From contig NZ_JAFMPR010000001.1 of assembly GCF_020667835.1 (NCBI RefSeq), forward strand, positions 1-64,000: a DNA stretch of 64,000 bases, given 5' to 3'. This DNA is from Roseibaca sp. Y0-43. Lineage in GTDB: Bacteria > Pseudomonadota > Alphaproteobacteria > Rhodobacterales > Rhodobacteraceae. The notes under the pieces were generated by a model, which saw only the letters and a program-made list of their open reading frames with translations, was not told where the DNA came from and ran no database searches. How positions within the stretch are numbered: position 1 is the first letter of the stretch; every line of letters begins with the position of its first letter. The position numbers were made by a program, and so were the translations under genes. This document shows, one piece after another, positions 16,265-25,397 of this stretch.

Positions 16265-18388
16265 TTACGGACGTTGCGACGGATCGCGCACTCTGGATAT
16301 CTGCGCCACGGCGGTCTCTGCTTCAAGGGCCGTCATGACTTGGTGAAGATGCGAGACGCCGCGCAATTCTACCATCACGCTCAGGCGGAAGAAATCCGGC
16401 TTGCGATCCAGAAAGCGCAGGTCCGAGATATTGGCCTTATGCTCTCCGATCAGGCTGCACACCCGCCCCAGCACACCGGCATCGTTGGAAATGGTCATCT
16501 CCAGCGTCACCTCGTAGACCGGCGGGTGCGTGCCCTCTTGCCAGCGCAGGTCGACCCAGCGGTCGGGCTGGTCGTCGAATTCGGCCAAGGCCTCGCAATC
16601 CATGCTATGCGCGACCACGCCCTTGCCGCGATAGGTGATGCCGACGATCCGCTCCCCGGGCAAGGGCTGGCAACAGGCCGCGCGGCGGAAGGACTGGTCG
16701 GCGGACAGGCCCATCACGGGGCGGCTGGCATCGACCTCTGGCTCTATCGCCTCCATTTCCGGATACAGCGTGCCAACCACCTTACGCGCGCTGATCTCTG
16801 CCGAACCGACCTGTGCGCGCAGCTCGGATTCGGACGCGACGCCCAGCATTCGGGCAGCGGTGGCGATGGCCTTGCTGGTCATCTCGCGGCCAATGGCGTC
16901 GAAGGCCGCGCGCAGCAATTCCGTGCCAAGACGCACGAAGCGTTCGCGATCCTCTTCGCGCAAGCTGCGGCGAATGGCGGATTTCGCGCGCCCCGTGACC
17001 ACAAGGTCGATCCAGCTTGCCTGCGGACGCTGCCCTTCGGCGGTGATGATAACCACCGATTGCCCGTTGCGCAGCCGCGTCCAGAGCGGCACGCGCAGCC
17101 CGTCCACCTTGGCCGAGACGCATTTGTCGCCAATCCGCGTATGGATCGCATAGGCGAAATCCAACGGCGTCGCCCCGCGCGGAAGCTGGATCACATCCCC
17201 CTTGGGCGAGAAGCAAAAGACCTGATCCGAATACATCTCCAGCTTGACATGTTCAAGGAAGGCACCGTGGTCTTCTTCGTTCTGCAAGCCTTCGGTCAGC
17301 GTGGCGATCCAGCGCGCCGGGTCGACCGCGAAGGGGTTTTCGGTGCGCGCGCCGTCGCGGTAGGACCAATGCGCGGCCACCCCCGCTTCGGCCACCTCGT
17401 GCATCTCGCGCGTGCGGATCTGGATTTCGACCCGCTTGCCGTCGCGCCCCGACACCGTGGTGTGAATGGACCGATACCCGTTCGATTTCGGCTGGCTGAT
17501 GTAATCCTTGAACCGCCCCGGCACCGCGCGCCAGCGCTGGTGCATGATGCCCAGCACCTTGTAGCAATCGGCCACATTATCGGTGATGATACGAAAGCCG
17601 TAAATATCCGACAGGCGCGAGAAGGCGAGGTCTTTCTCCTGCATCTTGCGCCAGATGGAATAGGGTTTCTTGGCGCGGCCGTAAACATCGGCCTCGACGC
17701 CCGCGCGATCCAGTTCCGAGCGGATGTCGTTGCTGATGCGGTGCACCACATCGCCCGCTTCGCGCTGCAAGGTGATGAAGCGGCGCAGGATGGAATTGCG
17801 CGCCTCGGGGTTCAGCACGCGGAAGGACAGGTCTTCCAATTCCTCGCGCATCCACTGCATCCCCATGCGGCCGGCAAGGGGGGCGTAGATGTCCATCGTC
17901 TCGCGCGCTTTCTGGGCCTGCTTCTGTGGCCGCATGGAGCGGATGGTGCGCATGTTGTGCAAACGGTCGGCCAGTTTGACCAAGATCACCCGCAAATCGC
18001 GCGACATGGCGATCAGAAGCTTGCGGAAGTTCTCTGCCTGCTTGGCCTCGGACGAGGAAAGCTGAAGATTTGTCAGCTTGGTGACGCCATCGACCAGTTC
18101 CACGATTTCCGTGCCGAACAGGCGTTCCACCTCGGCATAGGTGGATTTGGTGTCTTCGATCGTGTCGTGCAGAAGCGCCGTGACGATGGTCGCGTCGTCC
18201 AGCCGCATCTCGGTCAGGATGGCGGCAACGGCCACCGGATGCGTGAAATACGGCTCGCCCGACTGGCGAAACTGGCCTTCATGCATGGCCTCGCCATAGG
18301 CCCAAGCCCTGCATAACAGGTCTTGGTTGCAGCCGGGATTGTAGTTGCGGATCAGCGCGATCAGGTCATCTACGGTGATCACCGGCAC
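16265..18388 (-). CDS. bifunctional (p)ppGpp synthetase/hydrolase, RelA/SpoT family
   Basis: 707 residues, the usual length for Rsh. The order is HD hydrolase, synthetase, TGS and ACT. The hydrolase metal motif HDTIED is at residues 74-79. The synthetase carries YGFRIITDNVADCYKVLG and the RFKD (RxKD) charge motif typical of bifunctional enzymes rather than the ExDD of synthetase-only RelA. The TGS domain begins near VFCFSPKGDVIQLPRGATP. The C-terminal ACT domain includes VLGRVCSLIGEHKANISDL. It is the single long Rsh expected in Alphaproteobacteria and lies 37 bases downstream of rpoZ, the conserved order. Confidence 0.96.
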   Translation of the reverse strand: MPVITVDDLIALIRNYNPGCNQDLLCRAWAYGEAMHEGQFRQSGEPYFTHPVAVAAILTEMRLDDATIVTALLHDTIEDTKSTYAEVERLFGTEIVELVDGVTKLTNLQLSSSEAKQAENFRKLLIAMSRDLRVILVKLADRLHNMRTIRSMRPQKQAQKARETMDIYAPLAGRMGMQWMREELEDLSFRVLNPEARNSILRRFITLQREAGDVVHRISNDIRSELDRAGVEADVYGRAKKPYSIWRKMQEKDLAFSRLSDIYGFRIITDNVADCYKVLGIMHQRWRAVPGRFKDYISQPKSNGYRSIHTTVSGRDGKRVEIQIRTREMHEVAEAGVAAHWSYRDGARTENPFAVDPARWIATLTEGLQNEEDHGAFLEHVKLEMYSDQVFCFSPKGDVIQLPRGATPLDFAYAIHTRIGDKCVSAKVDGLRVPLWTRLRNGQSVVIITAEGQRPQASWIDLVVTGRAKSAIRRSLREEDRERFVRLGTELLRAAFDAIGREMTSKAIATAARMLGVASESELRAQVGSAEISARKVVGTLYPEMEAIEPEVDASRPVMGLSADQSFRRAACCQPLPGERIVGITYRGKGVVAHSMDCEALAEFDDQPDRWVDLRWQEGTHPPVYEVTLEMTISNDAGVLGRVCSLIGEHKANISDLRFLDRKPDFFRLSVMVELRGVSHLHQVMTALEAETAVAQISRVRDPSQRP

Positions 18389-18425
18389 CTCATGTGGCGG
18401 GCAACCGGGCTTGGCGCGGTGCGCT

Positions 18426-18791
18426 TTACCCGTTCTGCTGGCTGTGAACTTCCATCAGCGCGCGCAGCATCTGCTCTTCGCTCATGTCATCGGTGGCGGG
18501 CTTGTCAGCGCCAGAGGCACCGCCCATCAGCAGCGCCATGTCGTCGTCTTCCGGCAGGTCGACCTCGATCTGGGTTTGCAGGCTTTCGATCATGCGCTCG
18601 CGCAGCTCGTCGGCGCTTTGGGTCTCTTCCTCGATCTCGCGCAGAGCAACAACGGGGTTCTTGTCGTTGTCGCGATCCACCGTCAGCGCGGCACCCGATG
18701 CGATCTCGCGGGCACGATGCGCCGCAAGGGCCACAAGCTCGAACCGGTTCGGAACCTTGTCAACGCAATCTTCGACTGTCACGCGTGCCAT
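18426..18791 (-). CDS. rpoZ: RNA polymerase omega subunit
   Basis: 121 residues from [20 protein letters not shown], the alphaproteobacterial omega N-terminus; the longer frame is not needed. The core [12 protein letters not shown] and [10 protein letters not shown] are intact. The C-terminal tail is long, acidic and divergent, as in other Rhodobacterales. Omega aids RNA polymerase assembly and, with DksA, contacts ppGpp, which fits its place immediately upstream of rsh. Confidence 0.95.
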   Translation of the reverse strand: MARVTVEDCVDKVPNRFELVALAAHRAREIASGAALTVDRDNDKNPVVALREIEEETQSADELRERMIESLQTQIEVDLPEDDDMALLMGGASGADKPATDDMSEEQMLRALMEVHSQQNG

Positions 18792-18868
18792 GAGAGAGCA
18801 CTCCATCTGAAAACTTGGGGCAGGAATGGGCCTTCTACTGCCCAAAGCCGCACAAGACAAGGGCCGAA

Positions 18869-19447
18869 TCAATCCGCGATGGGTCTGATCTCGGCAAGTT
18901 CATCCGCCCCCAGCGCCGCGTGCATCTGCCGCACGCTGCGCTTCAGCACCGGATGCACCCAATCGGGGGCCACATCCATCAGCGGCACCAGCACGAAGGC
19001 ACGATCCTGCAAGCGCGGATGCGGCAGGATCAGCCGGTCCGGGGTCAGCCGCGCCTGCTGGTCAGGGGCCAGCCCGGCCCAATGCTGCCATGTCGCCAGA
19101 TCGGGCAAGACCTGTTGACCATGGGCCAAAAGGTCTATGTCTATCACCCGCGCCCCCCAACGGTTGTGGCGCTCGCGGCCCATCTGCGCTTCAACCTCGT
19201 GCAACAGGCGCAAAACGGTCGGGGCATCATGGCTGGTCTGGCAGGCAAGCGCCGCATTCACGAAATCCGGTCCGGTTCCGGCTGGAAAACAAGGCGTGCG
19301 AAAAAGCCGGCTTTGTGATAGGGAAACACCAAGCATATCGCGCAGCCGCACGATGGCCTCGCGCACCTGTCCGATGGGACTATCCGAATGCCCCGGCAGG
19401 TTAGCGCCAATGGCCAATAACATCGAATTGCATCCGGCCGCGTTCAC
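18869..19447 (-). CDS. folK: 2-amino-4-hydroxy-6-hydroxymethyldihydropteridine diphosphokinase
   Basis: 192 residues from a GTG with AAGGGG nine bases upstream; an ATG eight codons later ([11 protein letters not shown]) matches the family start better but lacks a ribosome site. HPPK motifs are [10 protein letters not shown], the ATP/Mg loop [11 protein letters not shown] and [21 protein letters not shown]. It transfers pyrophosphate from ATP to 6-hydroxymethyl-dihydropterin in folate synthesis. Divergent from the NYN gene; upstream of rpoZ on the same strand. Confidence 0.93.
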   Translation of the reverse strand: MNAAGCNSMLLAIGANLPGHSDSPIGQVREAIVRLRDMLGVSLSQSRLFRTPCFPAGTGPDFVNAALACQTSHDAPTVLRLLHEVEAQMGRERHNRWGARVIDIDLLAHGQQVLPDLATWQHWAGLAPDQQARLTPDRLILPHPRLQDRAFVLVPLMDVAPDWVHPVLKRSVRQMHAALGADELAEIRPIAD

Positions 19448-19555
19448 CGCGATAATCCCCTTATGAATGTGCTAACCGAATGGGTGTAACGTCTGGTTGA
19501 GCCAGACAGGCCAAACCGGCCCACCATTCTTCACGCCACCCTTAAGGATAAACGG

Positions 19556-20128
19556 ATGTTTTACAAGGATGAGCGTCTTGCGCTCTTTATTGACGGTTCC
19601 AACCTGTATGCCGCCGGAAAGGCACTGGGGTTCGACATAGACTACAAGCTGCTGCGCCAGGAATTCATGCGCCGCGGCAAGCTTTTGCGGGCGTTCTACT
19701 ACACCGCGTTGCTGGAAAATGACGAATACTCGCCGATCCGTCCGCTGGTCGATTGGCTGCACTATAACGGCTACAACATGGTGACCAAGCCCGCCAAGGA
19801 ATACACCGACTCTATGGGGCGGCGTAAGGTCAAGGGCAATATGGACATCGAACTCGCGGTGGACGCGATGGAACTGGCCCCGCGTCTGGACCATGCCGTG
19901 CTGTTCTCTGGCGATGGCGATTTCCGCCCGCTGGTGGAATCGCTTCAGCGTCAGGGCGTGCGGGTGTCGGTCGTCTCGACCATCCGCAGCCAGCCGCCGA
20001 TGATTGCCGATGAACTGCGCCGTCAGGCCGACAATTTCATCGAGTTGGACGAACTGCGCGAGGTCATCGGCCGCCCCCCGCGTGAGCCGCGCTACGACGC
20101 GCAGTCGGAACGCGCCGACGCCGAATAA
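19556..20128 (+). CDS. NYN-domain (LabA/DUF88) protein
   Basis: 190 residues. It has the NYN/PIN-like nuclease fold with acidic residues at the expected places: LALFIDGSNLY (Asp13), KGNMDIELAVDAM and LFSGDGDFRPLVESL. NYN proteins of the LabA group are predicted metal-dependent RNases; no substrate is known. It begins after a short intergenic region with a 6-bp hairpin (19491-19506) and ends at a strong terminator, so it is probably monocistronic. Confidence 0.9.
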   Translation: MFYKDERLALFIDGSNLYAAGKALGFDIDYKLLRQEFMRRGKLLRAFYYTALLENDEYSPIRPLVDWLHYNGYNMVTKPAKEYTDSMGRRKVKGNMDIELAVDAMELAPRLDHAVLFSGDGDFRPLVESLQRQGVRVSVVSTIRSQPPMIADELRRQADNFIELDELREVIGRPPREPRYDAQSERADAE

Positions 20129-20134
20129 TCTGGC

Positions 20135-20162
20135 AAAAGGCCCGCCACCGCGCGGGCCTTTT
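20135..20162. terminator. bidirectional intrinsic terminator
   Basis: AAAAGGCCCGC-CACCGC-GCGGGCCTTTT: an 11-bp perfect stem with A tract on one side and T tract on the other, between the convergent NYN and TauE/SafE genes. Confidence 0.9.
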
Positions 20163-20165
20163 GAA

Positions 20166-20939
20166 TTACAGGCCCACCGCGCGCCGCAGCAGGTTCAGGC
20201 CCAGGAACACCATCATGACAAGCGTCCAGCGCCGGAAGCGGTCGGCATCCAGCCGGTCCTGAATGCGGTAGCCCACCAACAGGCCCGCCACAGACGGAAT
20301 GACCAGCAGCGCCGAGAACGCCATGCTCGGCCCGGTCAGAATGCCCGAACCGGCATGACCGGCCACCAACGCGAATGACCCGATCAGGAACACCACGCCA
20401 AGGATACGCACCATGTCGCGCTTGGCCGTATCGACCGCGATCAAATAGGCCATGATCGGTGGCCCCCAGACACCCGACAGCCCGCCATAAAGCCCGCCAA
20501 CCGTGCCGCTGATCCATTGCCCGTGCCGCCTGCGCGCGACCGGCATTGCCATTTTCCACCCGGCCAGTTGCGACAGGGCGAAGGCGCAGATCGGCCCGCC
20601 CAGCACGGCCAGCAAGACGGGTTCCGACACGAAGGGCACCAATTGCGCGCTGGCCAACAGGCAGATGACCAAGGCCAGCAGCATCCGCCAATGCGCCAGA
20701 ACAGAGCCCCAGGCGGCGGGCAAACCTTGCCGCAGCGCTTGGCTGAAATTCGTCACCAAGGTCGGCAGGATCAGCCCGGCCAGCGCCAGTTCGACCGGCA
20801 TCAGGCTGCCAAGGCCCGAGATCATGATCATCGGCATCGCGAAGCCCAGCGCGCCCTTTATCAATCCGGCAAAGAGCGCGATCAGCCCCGCGCCCGCGAT
20901 CAGCGCCGGGGTCAACGCATCTGGCAAAAACGACAGCAT
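20166..20939 (-). CDS. TauE/SafE family sulfite/organosulfonate exporter-type permease
   Basis: 257 residues, about eight hydrophobic segments in two halves. Each half opens with the TauE/SafE pattern: AGLIALFAGLIKGALGFAMP in the first and GTVGGLYGGLSGVWGPPIMA in the second. Inner-membrane anion permease family; the solute cannot be told from sequence. It is divergent from the methylsuccinyl-CoA dehydrogenase gene across 187 bases and ends on the shared terminator. Confidence 0.9.
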   Translation of the reverse strand: MLSFLPDALTPALIAGAGLIALFAGLIKGALGFAMPMIMISGLGSLMPVELALAGLILPTLVTNFSQALRQGLPAAWGSVLAHWRMLLALVICLLASAQLVPFVSEPVLLAVLGGPICAFALSQLAGWKMAMPVARRRHGQWISGTVGGLYGGLSGVWGPPIMAYLIAVDTAKRDMVRILGVVFLIGSFALVAGHAGSGILTGPSMAFSALLVIPSVAGLLVGYRIQDRLDADRFRRWTLVMMVFLGLNLLRRAVGL

Positions 20940-21126
20940 GGCCCGTGAATCCTTGGTTCAGCCGTGGTATACAGGCAGGGCGTCCGGGCTGCACCCCGGA
21001 AAAGCGGTGCGACATTTTCGGCAAGCTTTATGCCAAAGTTTGAATTTTTCTTGCTCTGCCCTTCCGAAGCCTCTATGTCATGCTGCAAGTGCGAATACGA
21101 TTCCGAACCAACCGCGGAGAGTGAAC

Positions 21127-22803
21127 ATGCCCCATGACGGTCAGACGATGCCCACCACCCTGCTGCCGGACCTGCTGGCGCTAAGCCGCGCCACCATCGC
21201 CCCGGCAGAGGCGGTGCTGGCCAAGGCCACCGACGCGGTCCGCGCCCGCACGGCCCCCACCGGCAAGGTCGACGCCACCCTACTGGAGGCCGACCAGCAA
21301 GCCGCGCATGGCCTTGCATGGCTGGCCACCTATGTCGAAAGCCTGCGCCAGATGCAGGCTTGGGCCGAGAAGCTGGACGCCGAAGGCCGTTTCGGCGAAA
21401 TGGAAGCGCTCATCCACCAGATCGCGTTCGGCGAATACCTGCAACAGATCGCCGGCGGTATCCCGATGAACCAGGGCGAGATCGTGCGCATGGCCGATAT
21501 GGGCCTTGATTGGGCCGATCTGGCCGAATTCCAGACCGACGCCGTGCGCACCCTGCGCGAAAGCGGCAACAACAACGCCGCGCGGATGCGTCTGGTCGAG
21601 CTGATGCGCGAAAACCATGGCCGCGCGACCTTTGGCGCGTCGGGTCTGGACGAAGAGCTTGAGATGATCCGCGACCAGTTCCGCCGCTACGCCGACGAAC
21701 AGGTCGCGCCGCACGCGCATGAATGGCACCTGAAGGACGAGTTGATCCCAATGGAGGTCATCGAACAACTGGCCGAAATGGGCGTGTTCGGCCTGACCAT
21801 CCCGGAAGAATTCGGCGGTCTGGGAATGCCGAAATCGGCCATGGTCGTCGTCTCGGAAGAACTGTCGCGCGGCTATATCGGCGTGGGCAGCCTTGGCACC
21901 CGGACCGAGATCGCGGCAGAGCTGGTCATCTGCGGCGGCACGCAAGAGCAGAAGGAGCATTGGCTGCCGAAGCTGTCCTCGGGCGAGATTCTGCCCACCG
22001 CCGTCTTTACCGAACCCAACACCGGCTCTGACCTTGGCAGCTTGCGCACCCGCGCCGTGAAGGTGGGAGATGACTGGGAGATCACCGGCAACAAGACATG
22101 GATCACCCATGCCGCGCGCACCCATGTCATGACCGTTCTGGCGCGCACCGTGCCCGACACGAATGACTATCGCGGTCTGTCGATGTTCCTGGCCGAGAAA
22201 GAGCCGGGCACCGACGAGCACCCCTTCCCCACCCCCGGCATGACCGGCGGCGAGATCGAGGTGCTGGGCTACCGGGGCATGAAGGAATACGAGCTGGGCT
22301 TCGATGGCTTCAAGGTGAAGGGCGAGAACCTGCTGGGTGGCGTCGAGGGTCAGGGCTTCAAGCAGCTGATGCAGACCTTTGAGAGCGCCCGCATCCAGAC
22401 CGCCGCCCGCGCCATCGGCGTGGCGCAGAACGCGCTGGAAGTGTCGATGCAATATGCCGAGGACCGCAAGCAATTCGGCAAATCGCTGATCGAATTCCCC
22501 CGTGTCGCGGCGAAGCTGGCGATGATGGCTGTGGAGATCATGATCGCGCGCCAGCTGACCTATTTCAGCGCCGCCGAGAAAGATGCAGAGCGTCGTTGTG
22601 ACCTGGAAGCAGGCATGGCCAAGCTTCTGGGCGCCCGCGTGGCATGGGCTTGCGCCGATAACGGTCTGCAAATCCACGGTGGCAACGGCTTCGCGCTGGA
22701 ATACCAGATCAGCCGCATTCTGTGCGATGCGCGCATCCTGAACATCTTCGAGGGCGCTGCCGAGATCCAGGCGCAGGTCATCGCGCGCCGCCTACTGGGC
22801 TAA
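21127..22803 (+). CDS. mcd: acyl-CoA dehydrogenase, probably (2S)-methylsuccinyl-CoA dehydrogenase
   Basis: 558 residues from an ATG with GGAGAG upstream. The last ~390 residues are an acyl-CoA dehydrogenase: AVFTEPNTGSDLGSL (FAD/substrate loop), YAEDRKQFGKSL, and DNGLQIHGGNGFALEYQISR. The preceding ~165-residue helical extension is characteristic of Mcd of the ethylmalonyl-CoA pathway, which oxidises methylsuccinyl-CoA to mesaconyl-CoA during acetate assimilation; the total length also fits. No other pathway gene is in the window, so the assignment rests on architecture. A terminator follows directly. Confidence 0.82.
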   Translation: MPHDGQTMPTTLLPDLLALSRATIAPAEAVLAKATDAVRARTAPTGKVDATLLEADQQAAHGLAWLATYVESLRQMQAWAEKLDAEGRFGEMEALIHQIAFGEYLQQIAGGIPMNQGEIVRMADMGLDWADLAEFQTDAVRTLRESGNNNAARMRLVELMRENHGRATFGASGLDEELEMIRDQFRRYADEQVAPHAHEWHLKDELIPMEVIEQLAEMGVFGLTIPEEFGGLGMPKSAMVVVSEELSRGYIGVGSLGTRTEIAAELVICGGTQEQKEHWLPKLSSGEILPTAVFTEPNTGSDLGSLRTRAVKVGDDWEITGNKTWITHAARTHVMTVLARTVPDTNDYRGLSMFLAEKEPGTDEHPFPTPGMTGGEIEVLGYRGMKEYELGFDGFKVKGENLLGGVEGQGFKQLMQTFESARIQTAARAIGVAQNALEVSMQYAEDRKQFGKSLIEFPRVAAKLAMMAVEIMIARQLTYFSAAEKDAERRCDLEAGMAKLLGARVAWACADNGLQIHGGNGFALEYQISRILCDARILNIFEGAAEIQAQVIARRLLG

Positions 22804-22819
22804 CCGTCTGTAGAAATTG

Positions 22820-22854
22820 AAAAGCCCCTCGCATCGCGATGCGGGGGGCTTTTT
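22820..22854 (+). terminator. intrinsic terminator after mcd
   Basis: AAAAGCCCCTCGCAT-CGCG-ATGCGGGGGGCTTTTT: a long stem with one mismatch and a T run, also placed to end the convergent Anbu operon. Confidence 0.88.
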
Positions 22855-22882
22855 CATGCGCGGCCAAGGCTCGGTTGGCTGG

Positions 22883-23620
22883 TTACGCCTCGAAACGATA
22901 GCCCGGCAAGCTGTCGAGTGCCGATTTCAGCTTGTCGCCCCAATCCTCTGACACGGATTGGAAATAGGGGTCATCTTGCGCAATGCGCCCGGTGCGGCCC
23001 GTCGTCAGGCTGTCGGCCTCGTAGAAATGGTAATCGAATGGTGCGCCCACGCTCAGATTGGCCTTCACGGTCGAATCGAAGCTGACCAGAAGCAGTTTCA
23101 TCGCCTCTTCAAAGCTCATGCCCGCATCAAACGCCCGCACAAGGATGGGGCGGCCGTATTTCGTCTCGCCAATCTGGAAGAAGGGGGTGTCGGCGCTGGC
23201 CTCGATGAAATTCCCTTCCGGATAGACAAGGAACAGGCGCGGCGCGCTGCCTTTGACCTGTCCGCCCACCAGCAGCGTGGCGTTGAAGGTCGATTCCGCC
23301 TGCATTCCGGCCTTGGCGTGCAGCCCGATCACCTCGCGCAGGGTATCGGCCACCATGCGCACCGCCTGAAACATGGACGGCACCCCCAGCAAGGCGGGCG
23401 TGCGTTCTTCGGGCGATTTCGCGCGCTCTTCCAGCAGGCTGACCACCGCTTGCGTGGTCGCCAGATTGCCCGCCGACATGACCGTGATGACGCATTCGCC
23501 GGGGTTTTCCCAGATCGTCATCTTGCGGAAGGTCGAGATATTGTCCAACCCCGCATTGGTGCGGGTGTCGGACATGAAGACCAGACCACGATCCAGCACC
23601 ATTCCCACGCAATAGGTCAT
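22883..23620 (-). CDS. Anbu proteasome-type peptidase (ancestral beta subunit)
   Basis: 245 residues from MTYCVGMVLDRGLVFMSDTR, preceded by AAAGGA. This start is preferred because removal of Met exposes Thr1, the nucleophile of the Ntn-hydrolase fold; the longer frame would bury it. SDTRTNAGLDN and the FRKM lysine region are as in Anbu and proteasome beta subunits, as is the later VMSAGNLATTQAV. Anbu forms large self-assembled rings or helices and is thought to act as a protease, but clear substrates are lacking. Last gene of the four-gene Anbu operon. Confidence 0.9.
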   Translation of the reverse strand: MTYCVGMVLDRGLVFMSDTRTNAGLDNISTFRKMTIWENPGECVITVMSAGNLATTQAVVSLLEERAKSPEERTPALLGVPSMFQAVRMVADTLREVIGLHAKAGMQAESTFNATLLVGGQVKGSAPRLFLVYPEGNFIEASADTPFFQIGETKYGRPILVRAFDAGMSFEEAMKLLLVSFDSTVKANLSVGAPFDYHFYEADSLTTGRTGRIAQDDPYFQSVSEDWGDKLKSALDSLPGYRFEA

Positions 23621-23648
23621 GGCCGATATTCCTTTTAAGGGGTGGGCG

Positions 23649-24446
23649 TTACTGTTGGGCGACGTCAATGCGCACGGTCAGCGATTCTGCCGATCCGCCC
23701 GCGTAGCGCCCAGATACAGGTGCGGCTTCGGTATAGTCCAGCCCTGTCGCAACGCGCACATAGCGGGTATCCGGTGACTGGCTGTTGGCCACGTCGAACC
23801 CGACCCAGCCCAGCCCATCGACATAGGCCTCTGCCCAAGCGTGCATCGCTTCTTGCGCGGTCTGGTCGTCCAGCATCAGGTAGCCCGACACATAGCGCGC
23901 GGGCACGCCCAGCCGCCGCGCGCAGGCGATGAAGACATGCGTGTGATCCTGACACACGCCGCGCCCGGCCTCGACCGCGTCTTCCGCGCTCCAACTGGAT
24001 TCAGAGGCGCCGATCTCGAACTCTATCCGCTCGCGAATGCCCGCGGACAAGTCATGCAGCCCCGACAGATCGCCCGCAGCGCCAATGTCGCGCAGCAGCG
24101 CCCGGACCCCGGCCTTGGCCTGCGTCCGGGGCGTTTCGCGCAAATACAGCCAGAGGGGCACCGGACCACGATGCGGGCCGACCACCCCGGAATCGTCGGA
24201 CAGTTCCACCTCGCCCCGGCTGGTGACGGACAGGCTGGTCGTGCCGGGCGCGAAGCTGAGCAGCTCCACCGTGTTGTGGTGATGGTCCTCGTAGCTCACT
24301 TCCTTGACCCCACCTTCGACCAGAGTCTGCCAGTGCACCACATTCTGAAACCGCACCGATTTCGGTGTCTTGCGCACTTGTTGCAGACCATAGCTGATGG
24401 GGGTTGCGAAGGAGTAAACGGTCTGGTGTTCGATTTTCAGGCGCAT
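23649..24446 (-). CDS. transglutaminase-like protein of the Anbu operon
   Basis: About 265 residues (MRLKIEHQTVYSFATPISYG...). An in-frame GTG 9 bases upstream overlaps the stop of the alpha-E gene and could also be used. The N-terminal ~100 residues form the bacterial transglutaminase-like beta domain. The catalytic triad lies in GRGVCQDHTHVFIACARRLG (Cys), then MHAWAEAYVDGLGWVGFD (His, Asp). Members may be papain-like peptidases or amidases. It sits third in the operon between the alpha-E and Anbu genes. Confidence 0.9.
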   Translation of the reverse strand: MRLKIEHQTVYSFATPISYGLQQVRKTPKSVRFQNVVHWQTLVEGGVKEVSYEDHHHNTVELLSFAPGTTSLSVTSRGEVELSDDSGVVGPHRGPVPLWLYLRETPRTQAKAGVRALLRDIGAAGDLSGLHDLSAGIRERIEFEIGASESSWSAEDAVEAGRGVCQDHTHVFIACARRLGVPARYVSGYLMLDDQTAQEAMHAWAEAYVDGLGWVGFDVANSQSPDTRYVRVATGLDYTEAAPVSGRYAGGSAESLTVRIDVAQQ

Positions 24447-24451
24447 GGGGC

Positions 24452-25393
24452 TCACTCGTAGAAGCGGAAATCAATCTCGACCTGGCGGGCGATTTGCCCC
24501 AGTTGGCCAAGGATATCCTCGATAAACTCGTGCAGGCCGCGCTCGAACACGGCGGCGATGTCGTGGCTCAGATATTGCCGTTCCAGATGATCCACCATCG
24601 CCATGGACGGCAACTGCCCCTCTACCCCACGATGCAGGTAGCTTAGGTTCGAGCGCAGCTTGCCGATGCAGAAGGCCAGCGAGCGGGGCATCCGCTTGTT
24701 GAGCACCAGGAATTCCGTGATCTCTGCCGGGCCGCCGCCCGCGCCGTATTCCATGCGGAAGCCACCCCGCGCAGAAACGGCGCGCAGAATGGTTTCCCAT
24801 TGCACGTTGTCCAGCGACGTGCCGACGGCGCTGACAGAGGGCAAAAGCACGTAATATTTCACGTCCAGAATCCGCGCGGTGTTGTCGGCGCGTTCCAGAA
24901 ATGTGCCAAGGCGCACGAAATCATAGATTTCGTTGCGCAGCATGGTGCCATGGGTCATGCCGCGCACCAGCGAGGTGTGCTGGCGCACCTCGCGCAGCAC
25001 TTCGGGCAGGTCGCGCTCGGACACCTTGCGCGCCAGCATCTCTCGGATTTTCATATAGGCCGCGTTGGTCGCGCCCCAGACCTCGCCGGTCAGCGCCGTG
25101 CGCACCAGCCGCGCATTGTGGCGCGCGGCCTCGATGCAGGACAGCACAGAAGACGGGTTCGCCTTCGCGCGCAGCATCCAATCGACCGCGGCGTCGCGCG
25201 TCACCGCCTCGTATTCTTCGTCAAAGGCCGATTTCACGCCACCCGCTTGCAGGATAGAGGTCCATTCGGCATCCCCCGCTTCCAGCCGCGTCAGCGCGAT
25301 GCGCTGACCGGCTTCGATCAGGCGAGCGGTGTTTTCGGCGCGTTCCAGATAGCGATACATCCAGAACAGGCCACCTGCGGTTTTACCTAGCAT
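24452..25393 (-). CDS. alpha-E domain protein of the Anbu operon
   Basis: 313 residues, almost all helical, beginning MLGKTAGGLFWMYRYLERAENTARLIEAG, the signature of the alpha-E (DUF403) family. A repeated RADNTARILD segment follows near residue 175. The family always accompanies the circularly permuted ATP-grasp protein encoded upstream, and is thought to form a complex with it. Starts 4 bases after the ATP-grasp stop and couples by overlap to the transglutaminase gene. Confidence 0.92.
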   Translation of the reverse strand: MLGKTAGGLFWMYRYLERAENTARLIEAGQRIALTRLEAGDAEWTSILQAGGVKSAFDEEYEAVTRDAAVDWMLRAKANPSSVLSCIEAARHNARLVRTALTGEVWGATNAAYMKIREMLARKVSERDLPEVLREVRQHTSLVRGMTHGTMLRNEIYDFVRLGTFLERADNTARILDVKYYVLLPSVSAVGTSLDNVQWETILRAVSARGGFRMEYGAGGGPAEITEFLVLNKRMPRSLAFCIGKLRSNLSYLHRGVEGQLPSMAMVDHLERQYLSHDIAAVFERGLHEFIEDILGQLGQIARQVEIDFRFYE

Positions 25394-25397
25394 CGCG

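Noticed and set aside
15224-18316. 1030-aa plus-strand ORF opposite pdxJ, DUF2062 and rsh
   Set aside because: It is antisense to three clear genes with strong family motifs, has His/Arg-rich composition and no domain; a shadow.
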